Assembly (NCBI GenBank): GCA_034436755.1
Contig: DAOTVB010000015.1
Span: 1-64,000 of the forward strand
Origin: CAKZQX01 sp034436755
GTDB taxonomy: Bacteria; Chloroflexota; Chloroflexia; Chloroflexales; Chloroflexaceae
Direction: 5' to 3'
DNA: 64,000 nt
Part shown: in pieces, positions 25,536 through 34,541 of the stretch
Layout of the letters: each line of letters starts with the position of its first letter
Position numbering within the stretch: position 1 is the stretch's first letter
Position numbers and translations under genes: made by a program
Notes under the pieces: generated by a model
Databases searched by the model: none
What the model was told of the DNA's origin: nothing
What the model saw: only the letters and a program-made list of their open reading frames with translations

Positions 25536-26369
25536 GTGCGGTGCCCTCAAACAATCGTTGGTCACCTGGCACCAGACCTGGATTGTCTGGCAGCCATCTG
25601 GATCCTTGTCCGCTTTGGTGGAGCAGGCGACGCCGAGCTGGTCTTTGTCCCGGCCGGTCAAACGCTTAATGATCAACCCGCCGATAGTGACCCGCGCATT
25701 GTGCATGTTGATACCGGATGTGGCCGGTTTGACCATCATCAGTATGCTGACCCCTCCCTGAGTGCCGCGGAACTGGTACGCCGGGCGGTTGCAAATGATG
25801 ACCCAGTGCTGCAACGGCTGGTTGAGCAGGTGACACGCCTGGATCATGCCGATGTGCCACGGGGAGCATCTCCTGCTTTCTTCACGGTAAATGACCTGAT
25901 TACCGGGTATAACCAACTCTTCCCCACCCGCCCCCACCATGTTGTTCAGGCGATGCTGCCCAACCTGGATGCCTGGTATGCGCAAGAGCAGCGCCAGACG
26001 CGCCTGGAAGGGGCGTTTGTGCGCCGGATGGAATTTACCACGCCCTGGGGCCTGGGAATCGCTATGCAGAGTGACGATGGCGGGTCCAGCCGGCTGGCCT
26101 ATCGGCATGGCGCGGTGCTCTATGCGTATCGGGATGGCCGGGGCAACATGGGCATTGCCGCACAGAGCCGCTCAGATGTGGACCTGGAACCGGTCTACTT
26201 TGATCTGAAGCGGGTGGATGCGGCCGCCGACTGGTATCTGCACCCCAACCACCGCATGCTGCTCTGTGGAACAGCCAAAGCACCGCCGCGCCAACCCTCC
26301 GGGCTCACCCTCGAAGAACTGGTCGATGTGATTACCTGGGATCGCGGGGAAGTGATTCTGCGCCGGTAA
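25536..26369 (+). CDS. DHH-like phosphoesterase family protein
   Basis: About 277 aa from a GTG at 25536. Motifs: IVGHLAPDLDCLAAIW near the start (a metal-binding HxxPDxD, variant of the DHH motif I) and VDTGCGRFDHHQ (DHH-type motif III). A conserved LDHAD and a hydrophobic middle follow. This resembles DHH/DHHA1-type phosphoesterases and exopolyphosphatase-like proteins acting on small phosphorylated substrates. A TTG at 25488 would extend the frame, but it lies inside the promoter -10, so I reject it. Substrate not assignable. Confidence 0.6.
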   Translation: MRCPQTIVGHLAPDLDCLAAIWILVRFGGAGDAELVFVPAGQTLNDQPADSDPRIVHVDTGCGRFDHHQYADPSLSAAELVRRAVANDDPVLQRLVEQVTRLDHADVPRGASPAFFTVNDLITGYNQLFPTRPHHVVQAMLPNLDAWYAQEQRQTRLEGAFVRRMEFTTPWGLGIAMQSDDGGSSRLAYRHGAVLYAYRDGRGNMGIAAQSRSDVDLEPVYFDLKRVDAAADWYLHPNHRMLLCGTAKAPPRQPSGLTLEELVDVITWDRGEVILRR

Positions 26370-26370
26370 C

Positions 26371-26778
26371 TCACTTGACACCCTGCCCATAGACGCGCTG
26401 GATGGTGATCCGGGCCGCAGCCATGGCATCGGATGTGGGGCGGTTGGCGAGATACTCCTCGGCTGCTTCAGGCGAGCCACGGTAACGCAGGGCCAGCCGT
26501 CGCCGCAACTCATTGCTGGGGGGGCCAAGTTCCGCCGTGCCCCGCACGGTCAGGTAGCGCTGCCGGTCCTCCACGGTCAGGCTGATGGTCGGGTTGTGGC
26601 GCAGGTTGCGCGCTTTGATGCTCCCGCTGCCCAGGCTGAAGCGGATACTCTCCTCCTCGCGGAGATACCAGACCACGGTCTGCTGAATGGTGCCATCGGG
26701 GCTGAGGGTGGCAACCACCGCGTAGTAAACCTCGTCGAGAAATGCGCGTTGCGCTTCGGTGAGAATCATACGGTTCAT
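26371..26778 (-). CDS. Pyridoxamine 5'-phosphate oxidase-fold (F420/flavin-dependent) protein
   Basis: 135 aa split-barrel protein. The pattern VYYAVVATLSPDGTIQQTVVWYL … IRFSLGSGSIKARNLRHNPTISLTVED is typical of the PPOX-class F420- or FMN-binding family. It may reduce a small oxidised substrate; the cofactor cannot be told from sequence by eye. The start at 26778 gives a family-typical length; ATG 26769, with a better-spaced GGAAAG, is possible. It is convergent with the DHH-like gene, the stop codons being 1 bp apart. Confidence 0.75.
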   Translation of the reverse strand: MNRMILTEAQRAFLDEVYYAVVATLSPDGTIQQTVVWYLREEESIRFSLGSGSIKARNLRHNPTISLTVEDRQRYLTVRGTAELGPPSNELRRRLALRYRGSPEAAEEYLANRPTSDAMAAARITIQRVYGQGVK

Positions 26779-27033
26779 CTTTCCGGAAATAGAACATACA
26801 GCCAGCGTTTTTCGCGGTACTTCTATTTTAACCCGGAAATGAACTGAAGACCAGGAGCCGGGCATCAACGGATAGTGTTCATATACCGTTCACATAAGTT
26901 CGCGCAACGGCGCAAAGGTCGCCAGGAACCGCATACACGTTGCCGCTTTGCGGCTTTGCGCGAGACAATCCGGCTGTACGTGAAGGGTATTGGTATTAAC
27001 CCCCATTCAAAACTCACAACTCACTATTCAAAA

Positions 27034-27681
27034 CTACGCTAACTCATCCCCAAGCTGCTGGAGAAACTGCTGCATAAATGCCGTGCGCGCGCGGGCTGCG
27101 GCCTGTCCTGACGTCGTGTGCATCATGTCGGCCAGGTTGAGCAGCTTGACGTAGAAGTGATCCAGGATATTGGCGGTGTCGTCGGGCGGGCGGCTGGTGG
27201 GAAACGGCGACTCCAGGTCGTAGAGCGGTTTGCCCAACGCGCCGCCCAGTTGCAGACAGCGGGCGATGCCGATGGCCCCCAGCGCATCGAGCCGGTCAGC
27301 ATCCTGGACAACCATCGCCTCCAGGGTCTGCGGGGCAATGCCGGCGGAGAAGCTGTGCGCTGCAATTGCATGCGCAATCGCCGGGATGTGGGTTGCCGGG
27401 AACTGGTTGTCCCGCAGAAATGTGCCCGCCACCTCTGCGGCAAGCGTTGACGCACGGCTGCGCTGCGGCGAGTCCTTGGGAACAACCACGCAGTCGTGCA
27501 GCCAGGCGGCAGGCAGCACAATCTCCAGGCGCGCACCTTCGGCGGTTGCCAGCACGTGGGCGTTAGCAACCACGCGCCGGATATGGGCCAGGTCGTGCGC
27601 CGGATCATTGGGGGGAAGCTGCTCCTCCAGGAAGTGGATGAAGCGGGATTCCCAGGTGGACCAGTTGGGGATGGGGTTCAT
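27034..27681 (-). CDS. HD-domain phosphohydrolase
   Basis: 215 aa. HD-fold metal ligands: HDLAHIRRV, AAWLHDCV (the HD pair), AIAAHS and VVQDADRLDALGAIG. This is the YedJ/uncharacterised HD hydrolase pattern, usually acting on nucleotides or other phosphate esters. AAGGAG precedes the ATG. It stands alone, with a MITE-like element just upstream. Confidence 0.85.
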   Translation of the reverse strand: MNPIPNWSTWESRFIHFLEEQLPPNDPAHDLAHIRRVVANAHVLATAEGARLEIVLPAAWLHDCVVVPKDSPQRSRASTLAAEVAGTFLRDNQFPATHIPAIAHAIAAHSFSAGIAPQTLEAMVVQDADRLDALGAIGIARCLQLGGALGKPLYDLESPFPTSRPPDDTANILDHFYVKLLNLADMMHTTSGQAAARARTAFMQQFLQQLGDELA

Positions 27682-27698
27682 ATCGGCTCCTTTCAGTT

Positions 27699-27805
27699 AC
27701 ACGACTTACGCGGTGGGCATTCAAATCAGGCATTTGCCTGGATGAACGGCTCAATTCGCCTGCGGCAGCACGGTACGTTCGAGTCAGTGACCACGTAGCG
27801 CGTGT
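27699..27805. mobile_element. MITE-like palindromic element, short copy F
   Basis: ACACGACTTACGCGG at the left end, ACCACGTAGCGCGTGT at the right, with ATTCGCCTGCGGCAGCACGGTA between. It has no central hairpin and is about half the length of the full copies. Confidence 0.65.
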
Positions 27806-27885
27806 TAGTATAACAGCGCCCACCAACAAAGATGGTACAATCTACGTATCAACCGGGAAGAGTGAGCAGATTGCAGGGTAAGGAT

Positions 27886-28230
27886 ATGGATAGTTTTACC
27901 ATTCGCGCAATTCTTGCGGGGATTATTTTAATCATTCTGGTGCAGCAGGCCCGCCACGCCACGGCCGGTTCGCACCGGCGGCGGGCATTTGTGCTGGCCG
28001 CGGGCGGGCTGAGTCTGTTCCTGCTGATCCATCTGTCGCTGGCGCTGGGCATAACGGTCGGCCCGCTGATGACGCCGCTGGTTGCGCTGGCAATTGGGCT
28101 GCTGGCCGCCGGGATGCTATTTCTGGTGCTGGCGTGGCGGCAGGGCGAGATGCGGGAACAGGTTGAGCGCATGCGCGAGGCACTTGTCACTGAACGCACC
28201 CGCCGTGAACAGGAAGTCGAGGAGAAATAG
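27886..28230 (+). CDS. Small membrane protein with three helices and a coiled-coil tail
   Basis: 114 aa; I do not recognise the family. Three hydrophobic segments (about 4-20, 37-58, 62-85) are followed by a charged helix EQVERMREALVTERTRREQEVEEK. The ATG at 27886 has AAGG just upstream. It ends 2 nt before proA, whose ribosome site lies in its last codons, so the genes are translationally coupled, though a functional link is not evident. Confidence 0.6.
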   Translation: MDSFTIRAILAGIILIILVQQARHATAGSHRRRAFVLAAGGLSLFLLIHLSLALGITVGPLMTPLVALAIGLLAAGMLFLVLAWRQGEMREQVERMREALVTERTRREQEVEEK

Positions 28231-28232
28231 CG

Positions 28233-29507
28233 ATGACAATCGAGATTGATGCAATTGGGCAACAGGCGCGCGCCGCAGCCCGGCACCTGGCGGCGCTGCG
28301 CCGGGCCGGGAAGGATGCCGCACTGCATGCAATTGCCGATCTGCTCCAGGAGCGCCAGGAGATGATCCTGGAGGCGAATGCACTGGATATGGAAGCGGCG
28401 CGGGCTGCCGGTACCAGCGGTTCATTGCTGGACCGGATGCTGCTGACACCGGAGCGATTGGCGGCAATTGCGGCCGATACACGCAGTGTAGCCGATCTGG
28501 ATGACCCGGTGGGCGAGGTGTTTGAAACCACCGAGCGCCCTAACGGGTTGCGTCTGCATAAGCGCCGCACGCCGCTGGGGGTGGTCGGGGTGATTTACGA
28601 GGCCCGCCCCAATGTGACGGTCGATGTGGCGGCGCTCTGTTTGAAGACGGGCAACGCGGTGATCCTGCGTGGGGGCAGCGATATCCGCCATAGCTGCGCG
28701 GCGATTACCAACGCGATTGGCGCGGCGCTGGAGCGTACCGGCCTGCCCGCCGATGCGGTTCAGAGCATTACCAATCCTGACCGGGAACTGGTGCGTGAAC
28801 TGCTGCGGCTGGATCAGTATGTCGATATGATTATCCCGCGTGGCGGCGCGCAACTGCACCGCTTCTGCCGCGAGCATGCCACCATTCCGGTGATTACCGG
28901 CGGCCTGGGGGTTTGCCATATCTATGCGGATAACAGCGCGGATCTGGCAAAATCGGTGCCGATTATCTACAACGCCAAGGTGCAGCGGCCCAGCGTGTGT
29001 AATGCGCTCGATACACTGCTGGTGCAGCGCGAGATTGCGCCGCAGTTACTGCCCGCCGTGGCAGTGGCGCTGGCTCCTGCCGGCGTCGAACTGCGGGCCG
29101 ACCCGGAAGCGCTGGCGATCCTGGCCGACGCACCCGACGCCGCCAACTGGAAGCTTATCCCCGCCGGCCCGGAAGACTTCGGCACCGAGTTTATGGCGCT
29201 GATCCTCTCCATCCGGGTTGTGGATGGACTGGAGCAGGCGATGGCACATATTGCCGACTACAGCACCGGCCACAGTGAGGCCATTCTCACCACCAATGCC
29301 GAGGATGCGGCGACGTTTGTCAACCTGGTGGATAGTGCTGCTGTCTTTGTTAATGCCTCAACCCGCTTCAACGACGGCGGGCAGTTTGGGCTGGGTGCCG
29401 AGATTGCGGTCAGCACGCAGAAATTACATGCCCGGGGGCCGATGGGCCTGCGCGAACTTACTACCTACAAATGGGTTGGCACGGGAGACTGGCTGGTGCG
29501 GGCGTAG
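28233..29507 (+). CDS. proA: Glutamate-5-semialdehyde dehydrogenase (gamma-glutamyl phosphate reductase)
   Basis: 424 aa, full length. NADPH-dependent reduction of gamma-glutamyl phosphate to glutamate semialdehyde, second step of proline synthesis. Family signatures: RRTPLGVVGVIYEARPNVT, GNAVILRGGS, the catalytic-Cys region KVQRPSVCNALDTLLVQ, and the C-terminal NASTRFNDGGQFGLGAEI. GAGGAG lies upstream. No proB is adjacent. Confidence 0.97.
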   Translation: MTIEIDAIGQQARAAARHLAALRRAGKDAALHAIADLLQERQEMILEANALDMEAARAAGTSGSLLDRMLLTPERLAAIAADTRSVADLDDPVGEVFETTERPNGLRLHKRRTPLGVVGVIYEARPNVTVDVAALCLKTGNAVILRGGSDIRHSCAAITNAIGAALERTGLPADAVQSITNPDRELVRELLRLDQYVDMIIPRGGAQLHRFCREHATIPVITGGLGVCHIYADNSADLAKSVPIIYNAKVQRPSVCNALDTLLVQREIAPQLLPAVAVALAPAGVELRADPEALAILADAPDAANWKLIPAGPEDFGTEFMALILSIRVVDGLEQAMAHIADYSTGHSEAILTTNAEDAATFVNLVDSAAVFVNASTRFNDGGQFGLGAEIAVSTQKLHARGPMGLRELTTYKWVGTGDWLVRA

Positions 29508-29570
29508 TGGGTTGAACGTATCTCCTGGTTTACCGACGGATGTTACACGCAGTACATGGTGTAATCTTGT

Positions 29571-30347
29571 ATGAAGTATCAACTAAAACTGGCGCATCTC
29601 TACCCGGAGCAGATGAATATTTATGGCGATCGCGGGAATATCATCACGCTGGCGCAGCGCTGTGCCTGGCGCGAGATCGAACTCACGGTTGTGCCCATCG
29701 GCGTGGGAGATACGCCGGACTGGAGCACATACGATTTGGCATTCTTCGGGGGTGGTCAGGACAGTGGGCAGGCGCTGATTGCTGAGGATTTCCTGCGCCA
29801 CCAGGGGGAGCCGCTAGCTCGGGCGATTGAGGATGGCCTGGCGATGCTGGCGATCTGTGGGGGCTACCAACTGCTGGGGCACTATTTTCTCACCCACACG
29901 GGCGAGCGCCTGCCCGGTGTGGGCGTCCTGGATGTGCATACCGTCGGCGGTAAGCAGCGCCTGATCGGGAATATCGTGATCGAGTGCGACCCGGAGTTGG
30001 GTATTGGGGCGGCGGCGACGACGGCAGATGGTCGCCGATCACCTGTGCGGCTGGTGGGATTTGAAAATCATAGCGGACGGACCTATCATGGGCCGCGCGT
30101 GCGACCGCTGGGACGGGTGCTGGTGGGGTATGGCGACAATGGCGAGAACGGCGTCGGCGGGGGGGTGTATCGCAACACCATCGGCTGCTATCTGCATGGC
30201 TCGCTGCTGCCGAAAAACCCCCAGCTTGCCGATCATCTGCTGCTGCTGGCGCTCCGGCGGCGCTACGGTTCAGCGGTGACACTCTCACCGCTTGAAGACC
30301 TGCTTGAACTGCGGGCCCAGCGCACGATGGCCGAGCGGCTAATGTAG
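29571..30347 (+). CDS. gatD: Lipid II isoglutaminyl synthase, glutaminase subunit
   Basis: 258 aa class I glutamine amidotransferase of the GatD type. N-terminal LAHLYPEQMNIYGDRGNI is diagnostic of the family. The nucleophile Cys is in AICGGYQLLGHYF and the catalytic His in IGCYLHGSLLPKNP. GatD supplies ammonia to MurT, which amidates the D-Glu of lipid II. In most genomes murT is directly upstream; here proA is upstream and no MurT-like gene is seen in the window. A CobB/CobQ-like cobalamin role is the alternative. Confidence 0.85.
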   Translation: MKYQLKLAHLYPEQMNIYGDRGNIITLAQRCAWREIELTVVPIGVGDTPDWSTYDLAFFGGGQDSGQALIAEDFLRHQGEPLARAIEDGLAMLAICGGYQLLGHYFLTHTGERLPGVGVLDVHTVGGKQRLIGNIVIECDPELGIGAAATTADGRRSPVRLVGFENHSGRTYHGPRVRPLGRVLVGYGDNGENGVGGGVYRNTIGCYLHGSLLPKNPQLADHLLLLALRRRYGSAVTLSPLEDLLELRAQRTMAERLM

Positions 30348-30373
30348 TGAGAGAAAGAGATAGGGAAGGCACA

Positions 30374-30619
30374 ATGTTAAAAATTGAACCACGTCCATCA
30401 GACGACGAGGCCGCGGCAATTCTGGCGGTTATCGGGGCGTACCTGGCGGATGAAGCCGCCCGTCAGCAACAACCCCGCGAAGACTGGCACTGGTCGGCCT
30501 CTGCGTCGCTGACGGTGCAGGGATTGCGCCCGATGCGTCCGCCAGTGCGCCCGACCTGGGGCCACGTTGAACGGCTGCGCCGGGCCGGCCATGGCACGCC
30601 GGGGATTTTAGGGCTCTAG
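30374..30619 (+). CDS. Small protein resembling acyl-CoA carboxylase epsilon subunit
   Basis: 81 aa. The pattern PSDDEAAAILAVIGAYL … WHWSASASLTVQGLRP … RPTWGHVERLRRAG fits the short epsilon-type (AccE/PccE) subunits that have an EEAAAL helix and a W-containing C-terminus; the match is loose. AAGG precedes the ATG. It is 1 nt upstream of cruA, so the two are probably co-translated. A carboxyltransferase beta subunit is encoded at the far right of the window, about 32 kb away. Confidence 0.45.
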   Translation: MLKIEPRPSDDEAAAILAVIGAYLADEAARQQQPREDWHWSASASLTVQGLRPMRPPVRPTWGHVERLRRAGHGTPGILGL

Positions 30620-30620
30620 C

Positions 30621-32825
30621 ATGCGGTTCACCCATACCGATTACCTGGAGTTGCCTGCGCCGTTTGCGCTTACCTGGAATGCACTCCGTGACCCGGCAGT
30701 CTGGGCAGCGCTCCCCACCGGCGCTGAGCGACTGGGTGAAACCTGGTATTGGGAGAACGAACTCTACACGGTCGGGTGTGAAGAGGTGCGGCCCAACCCG
30801 GCGCACGCGCACGCTGCCAGGTATACAAAGCAGATCCGCTGGCAGATCCGGCCCATCGCCGCCACCGGCACGTCGGTGCAGATCGATATCTGGCTGTACG
30901 ACGCGGTCATTGCCACGCATGCCACCATCCGGATTGCGGTTGAGGGGATCGGACCACGCCGGCCCTGGCAGTATGCGCGCCTGGCCCGTCGGCTGGTACG
31001 GATCTTTCAGGCTTGCAGCGCGCAGTTACAGTCACGCCTGATTACAGGGACAACCGGAACAGTTGCGTCGGTTGCAAGTACCCCGGCCGGGGTGACGGCG
31101 ATAGAGGAGACGACAACACACAACCTGGCCGCCATGCTGCGGGAGCGTTATCCTCAGACCGTGGACTGCTTCAGGGCGATGCAGGCCGTTGATCAACTCG
31201 AGCGTGTCTATGCGTTGGAGCAGGGTTGGCAGCGGCTTATGCGCGGCGCGGTTGCCGACAACATCTACCGCCTGACTCCGATGCCCGCCGCAACGGACGC
31301 GACCGACTTTGACCTGATCTATGTCGGAGGCGGACTGGGACTGCTGCACGCCACGACAATGGCCTGCTGCTACGGCTGGCGGGTGATGCTGTTTGACCGT
31401 GGCGAGGTCGGTTGTGTGCAGCAGATCTGGAACATCAGCCGGGATGAACTACAGGCACTGGTGGATCTGGGCCTGGTGCGCTGGGACGAACTCGCTGATG
31501 TGATTATGCGCGAATATCGCAGTAGTCTGGTGCGCTTTTACACCAGCCCCTACAGCCGCGTTCCACCGCATGAACTCCGGTTGCCCAGTGTACACAACCT
31601 GGCCCTCGACGCCGGTGCACTGCTGCGCGTTCTGCGTCGGAAACTGGAAGCTGCCGGCGGTGTTATCCGTGATTACCACACTTTTTGCCAGGTACGGGTC
31701 GCGCAGGATGGGCCGCTGCGCGTTGAGGTGGAACTGGAAGATACCACTCCGCAGACTCCCGGCACGACTCACAAAACCTACAGCGCCCGGTTGCTGCTCG
31801 ACGGTATGGGACCGCTCTCGCCACTGACGCAAAAGCGCTATGCCGGTCCCCCCTTTGCCGGAGTCTGTCCCACGGTTGGTACCGTCGCGCGCGGCTTTGT
31901 CGTGGGGACCGATCCAGACCAGTATGATCCAACTATTGGCGAGATCCTGGTCAGCAGCGCCGATAGCCAGCACAACCATCAACTGCTCTGGCAGGGGTTG
32001 CCGGGGCGCGGCGATGAACTGGCTGTCACGCTATCCTACTACGCCACCCTGAACGACCGGCGGCGTCCGTTGCCGCCCGGGGAAACCTTCTCACTGCTCG
32101 ATCTGTTTGAGCACTACTTTACGCTGCTGCGGAACTACAAGCAGCCAGGAGCGAACTTCCAGCATATCAAACCAGTGTATGGCTACCTTCCGACTGGTCA
32201 CAGCATGCGTTCGCAGGCGGTGCCACCCCTGCGCGGAGTTGTGCCCATTGGTGATGCAGCAGCACAACACAATCCCCTGGCCCTGTCTGGTTTTGGTGCG
32301 CATGTGCGTAATCTGCCGCGCACCAGTAGTTTGCTCACCTTCGCGCTGCACCATAATCTGCTGGAGCCGCAGCACCTGGAGCGGATCACTGCACTTCAGA
32401 CCAATGTTGCGCTGACCTGGGGGTTCCGCCGCTTTATGCATCCCTGGGGCAAACCGCACCAGGTGAATGAACTGCTCCAGGTCTTCCTGGGCACGCTGAA
32501 TGATCTGGGTAGCCCACCGGCAACCCGCTTCTTCCAGGACCAGATGCGCTGGACCGATTACCGGGACATGCTGGGGCGCATGCTGGGGCGCTACCCCCGG
32601 GTGCTGGTTGCCACCTGGCAGGCACTGGGGCCGGCACAGATTGTCCGCTGGCTCCGCGATTATCTGCGCTTCAGCGGTGTGGCGGCGCAGGCAGCAGTAG
32701 CTCGCCTGGCCGGGACCGGCGTAGAACGCACACTCTATCGGCTTGCCGGACGGATCTCCCCGGCGTGGGAACTGCGTCTCCGGGCGGCTTATGCCGAGTG
32801 GCGGGTGATGGGTTGGGTGGAGTAG
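30621..32825 (+). CDS. cruA: CruA-type lycopene cyclase with N-terminal SRPBCC-like domain
   Basis: 734 aa. The N-terminal ~140 residues look like an SRPBCC/START fold (FTHTDYLELPAPFALTWNAL). After a linker the FAD domain begins with DLIYVGGGLGLLHA (about 231-244). CruA/CruP landmarks follow: WNISRDELQALVDLGL, LDAGALLRVLRRKLEAAGG, CPTVGTVARGF, the late IGDAAAQHNPLALSGFGAHVRNL and WGFRRFMHPWG. CruA cyclises lycopene to gamma-/beta-carotene in green bacteria and Chloroflexi, at the membrane. The N-terminal domain is not in the CruA proteins I know of. The start ATG follows the previous stop by 1 nt. Confidence 0.75.
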   Translation: MRFTHTDYLELPAPFALTWNALRDPAVWAALPTGAERLGETWYWENELYTVGCEEVRPNPAHAHAARYTKQIRWQIRPIAATGTSVQIDIWLYDAVIATHATIRIAVEGIGPRRPWQYARLARRLVRIFQACSAQLQSRLITGTTGTVASVASTPAGVTAIEETTTHNLAAMLRERYPQTVDCFRAMQAVDQLERVYALEQGWQRLMRGAVADNIYRLTPMPAATDATDFDLIYVGGGLGLLHATTMACCYGWRVMLFDRGEVGCVQQIWNISRDELQALVDLGLVRWDELADVIMREYRSSLVRFYTSPYSRVPPHELRLPSVHNLALDAGALLRVLRRKLEAAGGVIRDYHTFCQVRVAQDGPLRVEVELEDTTPQTPGTTHKTYSARLLLDGMGPLSPLTQKRYAGPPFAGVCPTVGTVARGFVVGTDPDQYDPTIGEILVSSADSQHNHQLLWQGLPGRGDELAVTLSYYATLNDRRRPLPPGETFSLLDLFEHYFTLLRNYKQPGANFQHIKPVYGYLPTGHSMRSQAVPPLRGVVPIGDAAAQHNPLALSGFGAHVRNLPRTSSLLTFALHHNLLEPQHLERITALQTNVALTWGFRRFMHPWGKPHQVNELLQVFLGTLNDLGSPPATRFFQDQMRWTDYRDMLGRMLGRYPRVLVATWQALGPAQIVRWLRDYLRFSGVAAQAAVARLAGTGVERTLYRLAGRISPAWELRLRAAYAEWRVMGWVE

Positions 32826-33085
32826 GACGTGGTGACAGAGGCGTGTGCCGGCAGATTCCGCCCAAATACATCCGCGCAACCCGTGCAACCCTGCTATCAT
32901 GACACAGGATCAGTGGCAGCGGGCCGCTGAAACTGGTTTGCTACTGATCTGGTGTTATAACCACAGCAGACACAGAGAACGCTGAGGTGACGAACCAGCA
33001 TGCGGAGTTTGCCCGCCTGGTGCGCACCTGACGATTAATGGCCGTTTTACCGGCAAGTTAGTTTGCAACTATAAGGGGGATAAAT

Positions 33086-33469
33086 ATGACAACTAATAAA
33101 GCTATCCAGACCGTTCTCGCGCCGCAGGCCGTTGGTCCCTACTCACAGGCTATCCGCACCGAAGGTCTGGTCTTTGTATCGGGGCAGATCCCGCTTGACC
33201 CGGGCAGCGGCGAGCTGATTGAGGGCGATATTGCCGCTCAGACGCGCCAGTGCCTCAGGAATATCCAGGCGATCCTGGAGGTAGCCAACAGTTCGCTGGC
33301 ACAGGTCGCCAAAATTACCGTCTTTCTGGCAGACATTAATGATTTTGCGGCAATGAATGCGGCCTACGCCGAGTTCTTCCCCAACGACCCACCCGCCCGC
33401 TCAGCCTTTCAGGTTGCGGCACTGCCCAAAGGCGCACGGATCGAGATCGAGGCCATAGCAACGCTCTAG
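33086..33469 (+). CDS. ridA: RidA family enamine/imine deaminase
   Basis: 127 aa, the typical size. Family blocks: AVGPYSQAIRTEGLVFVSGQIPLDP, TRQCLRNIQAILE, KITVFLADINDFAAMN, FPNDPPARSAFQVAALPKGARIEIEAIA, with the conserved Arg (PARSAF) and Glu. It hydrolyses reactive enamine intermediates such as 2-aminoacrylate formed by PLP enzymes. AAGGGGG lies upstream. Confidence 0.95.
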   Translation: MTTNKAIQTVLAPQAVGPYSQAIRTEGLVFVSGQIPLDPGSGELIEGDIAAQTRQCLRNIQAILEVANSSLAQVAKITVFLADINDFAAMNAAYAEFFPNDPPARSAFQVAALPKGARIEIEAIATL

Positions 33470-33534
33470 CACCCGGCGGATGCTGGATAGAGGGAGGAGT
33501 CCTGGGCAAAGCCGGCCCACAGCAGGCTCCTCCG

Positions 33535-33590
33535 CTTACGACCGACGGACGACGGACTACAGATTACGACCGACGGACTACGGACAACAC
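33535..33590. repeat. Short GACGGACTAC-type tandem repeat before rsmG
   Basis: Four imperfect ACCGACGGACTACGG-like units. Similar purine-rich short repeats occur after other genes here (37117-37175, 47915-47970). No ribosome site is visible in it. Confidence 0.6.
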
Positions 33591-34301
33591 ATGTCTCCGC
33601 AAACGCTACTCGCCGAGACTGCCGCAGCCTGGGGGTTGCCGCTCACGGCAACGCAACTGAAGCAGTTTGCCGTTTATACCAGCACACTCCAGATCTGGAA
33701 TGTGCGGGTCAACTTGACCGCGATCACCGACCCGGAAGGGGTTGTCGTCCGGCACTTCCTCGACTCACTGCGTTGTGCCTGGGCCTGGGGCGATACGCCC
33801 ACTTCGCTGATTGATATCGGGAGTGGCGCAGGGTTCCCCGGCATTCCACTCAAGATCCTGCACCCAGACCTGCACCTGACGCTGGTCGAGTCGGTCGGCA
33901 AAAAAGCCGCCTTCCTCGGGCATATTGTCGAACGGCTGGCCCTGGACAATGTCACCGTGCTGGATAGCCGCGCCGAGATCATCGGGCATGATCCGCAGCA
34001 CCGCGAACAGTACGACGTGGCGACGGCGCGCGCGGTGGCCGGGTTGCGTGTCCTGGCCGAGTATGGCTTACCGCTCGTACGACCGGGGGGGCGCCTGCTT
34101 GCGCCCAAAGGCGCGGATGTCGCGGCGGAGCTTGCTGCGGCACAGCGGGCGATTAAAATCCTTGGGGGAGAGGTGCCGGCGGTTGAGCCGGTTACGCTGC
34201 CCGGGTTAGACCCACGCACTCTGGTCGTTATCGGCAAAACGCGACCAACCCCGTTGGAATATCCACGCGCGGTAGGCGTACCGGCACGTCGTCCGCTCTA
34301 G
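33591..34301 (+). CDS. rsmG: 16S rRNA (guanine-527-N7)-methyltransferase
   Basis: 236 aa. Motifs: WNVRVNLTAITDPEGVVVRHFLDSL, then the SAM site SLIDIGSGAGFPGIPLKI, ATARAVAGLRVLAEYGLPL and LAPKGADVAAEL. Methylates G527 of 16S rRNA. The ATG at 33591 is chosen although no Shine-Dalgarno is visible, because homologues start here and the upstream frame is low-complexity repeat. Confidence 0.93.
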   Translation: MSPQTLLAETAAAWGLPLTATQLKQFAVYTSTLQIWNVRVNLTAITDPEGVVVRHFLDSLRCAWAWGDTPTSLIDIGSGAGFPGIPLKILHPDLHLTLVESVGKKAAFLGHIVERLALDNVTVLDSRAEIIGHDPQHREQYDVATARAVAGLRVLAEYGLPLVRPGGRLLAPKGADVAAELAAAQRAIKILGGEVPAVEPVTLPGLDPRTLVVIGKTRPTPLEYPRAVGVPARRPL

Positions 34302-34385
34302 CGCGTATGCAGGTGTACGGGTAACAGGTATGGATACAGACAGGTTCCAACATTTCAAAACAGCAAATCTCTGACTCTCTCACAA

Positions 34386-34451
34386 ATACTGTAACTTTTC
34401 ACAGTATCAGGCGTATAGTATGTTGTGAATGCAGAGATCTTCTGCTAGAAT
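34386..34451 (+). promoter_or_regulatory. pspA promoter with upstream operator-like dyad
   Basis: TTGTGA (34423-34428) and TAGAAT (34446-34451) with 17-bp spacing form a sigma-70-type promoter. Just upstream a perfect 7-bp dyad ATACTGT-N8-ACAGTAT (34386-34407) could bind an activator or repressor. Assignment is by inspection only. Confidence 0.5.
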
Positions 34452-34541
34452 ATAGTGGCAGCAAAAGGCTCAGTGCCTCTTGCCCGGGTCTCTGAAGATG
34501 TAGCGAACTTTCAACCCATTAACCACAAGGAGGAACCGAGC

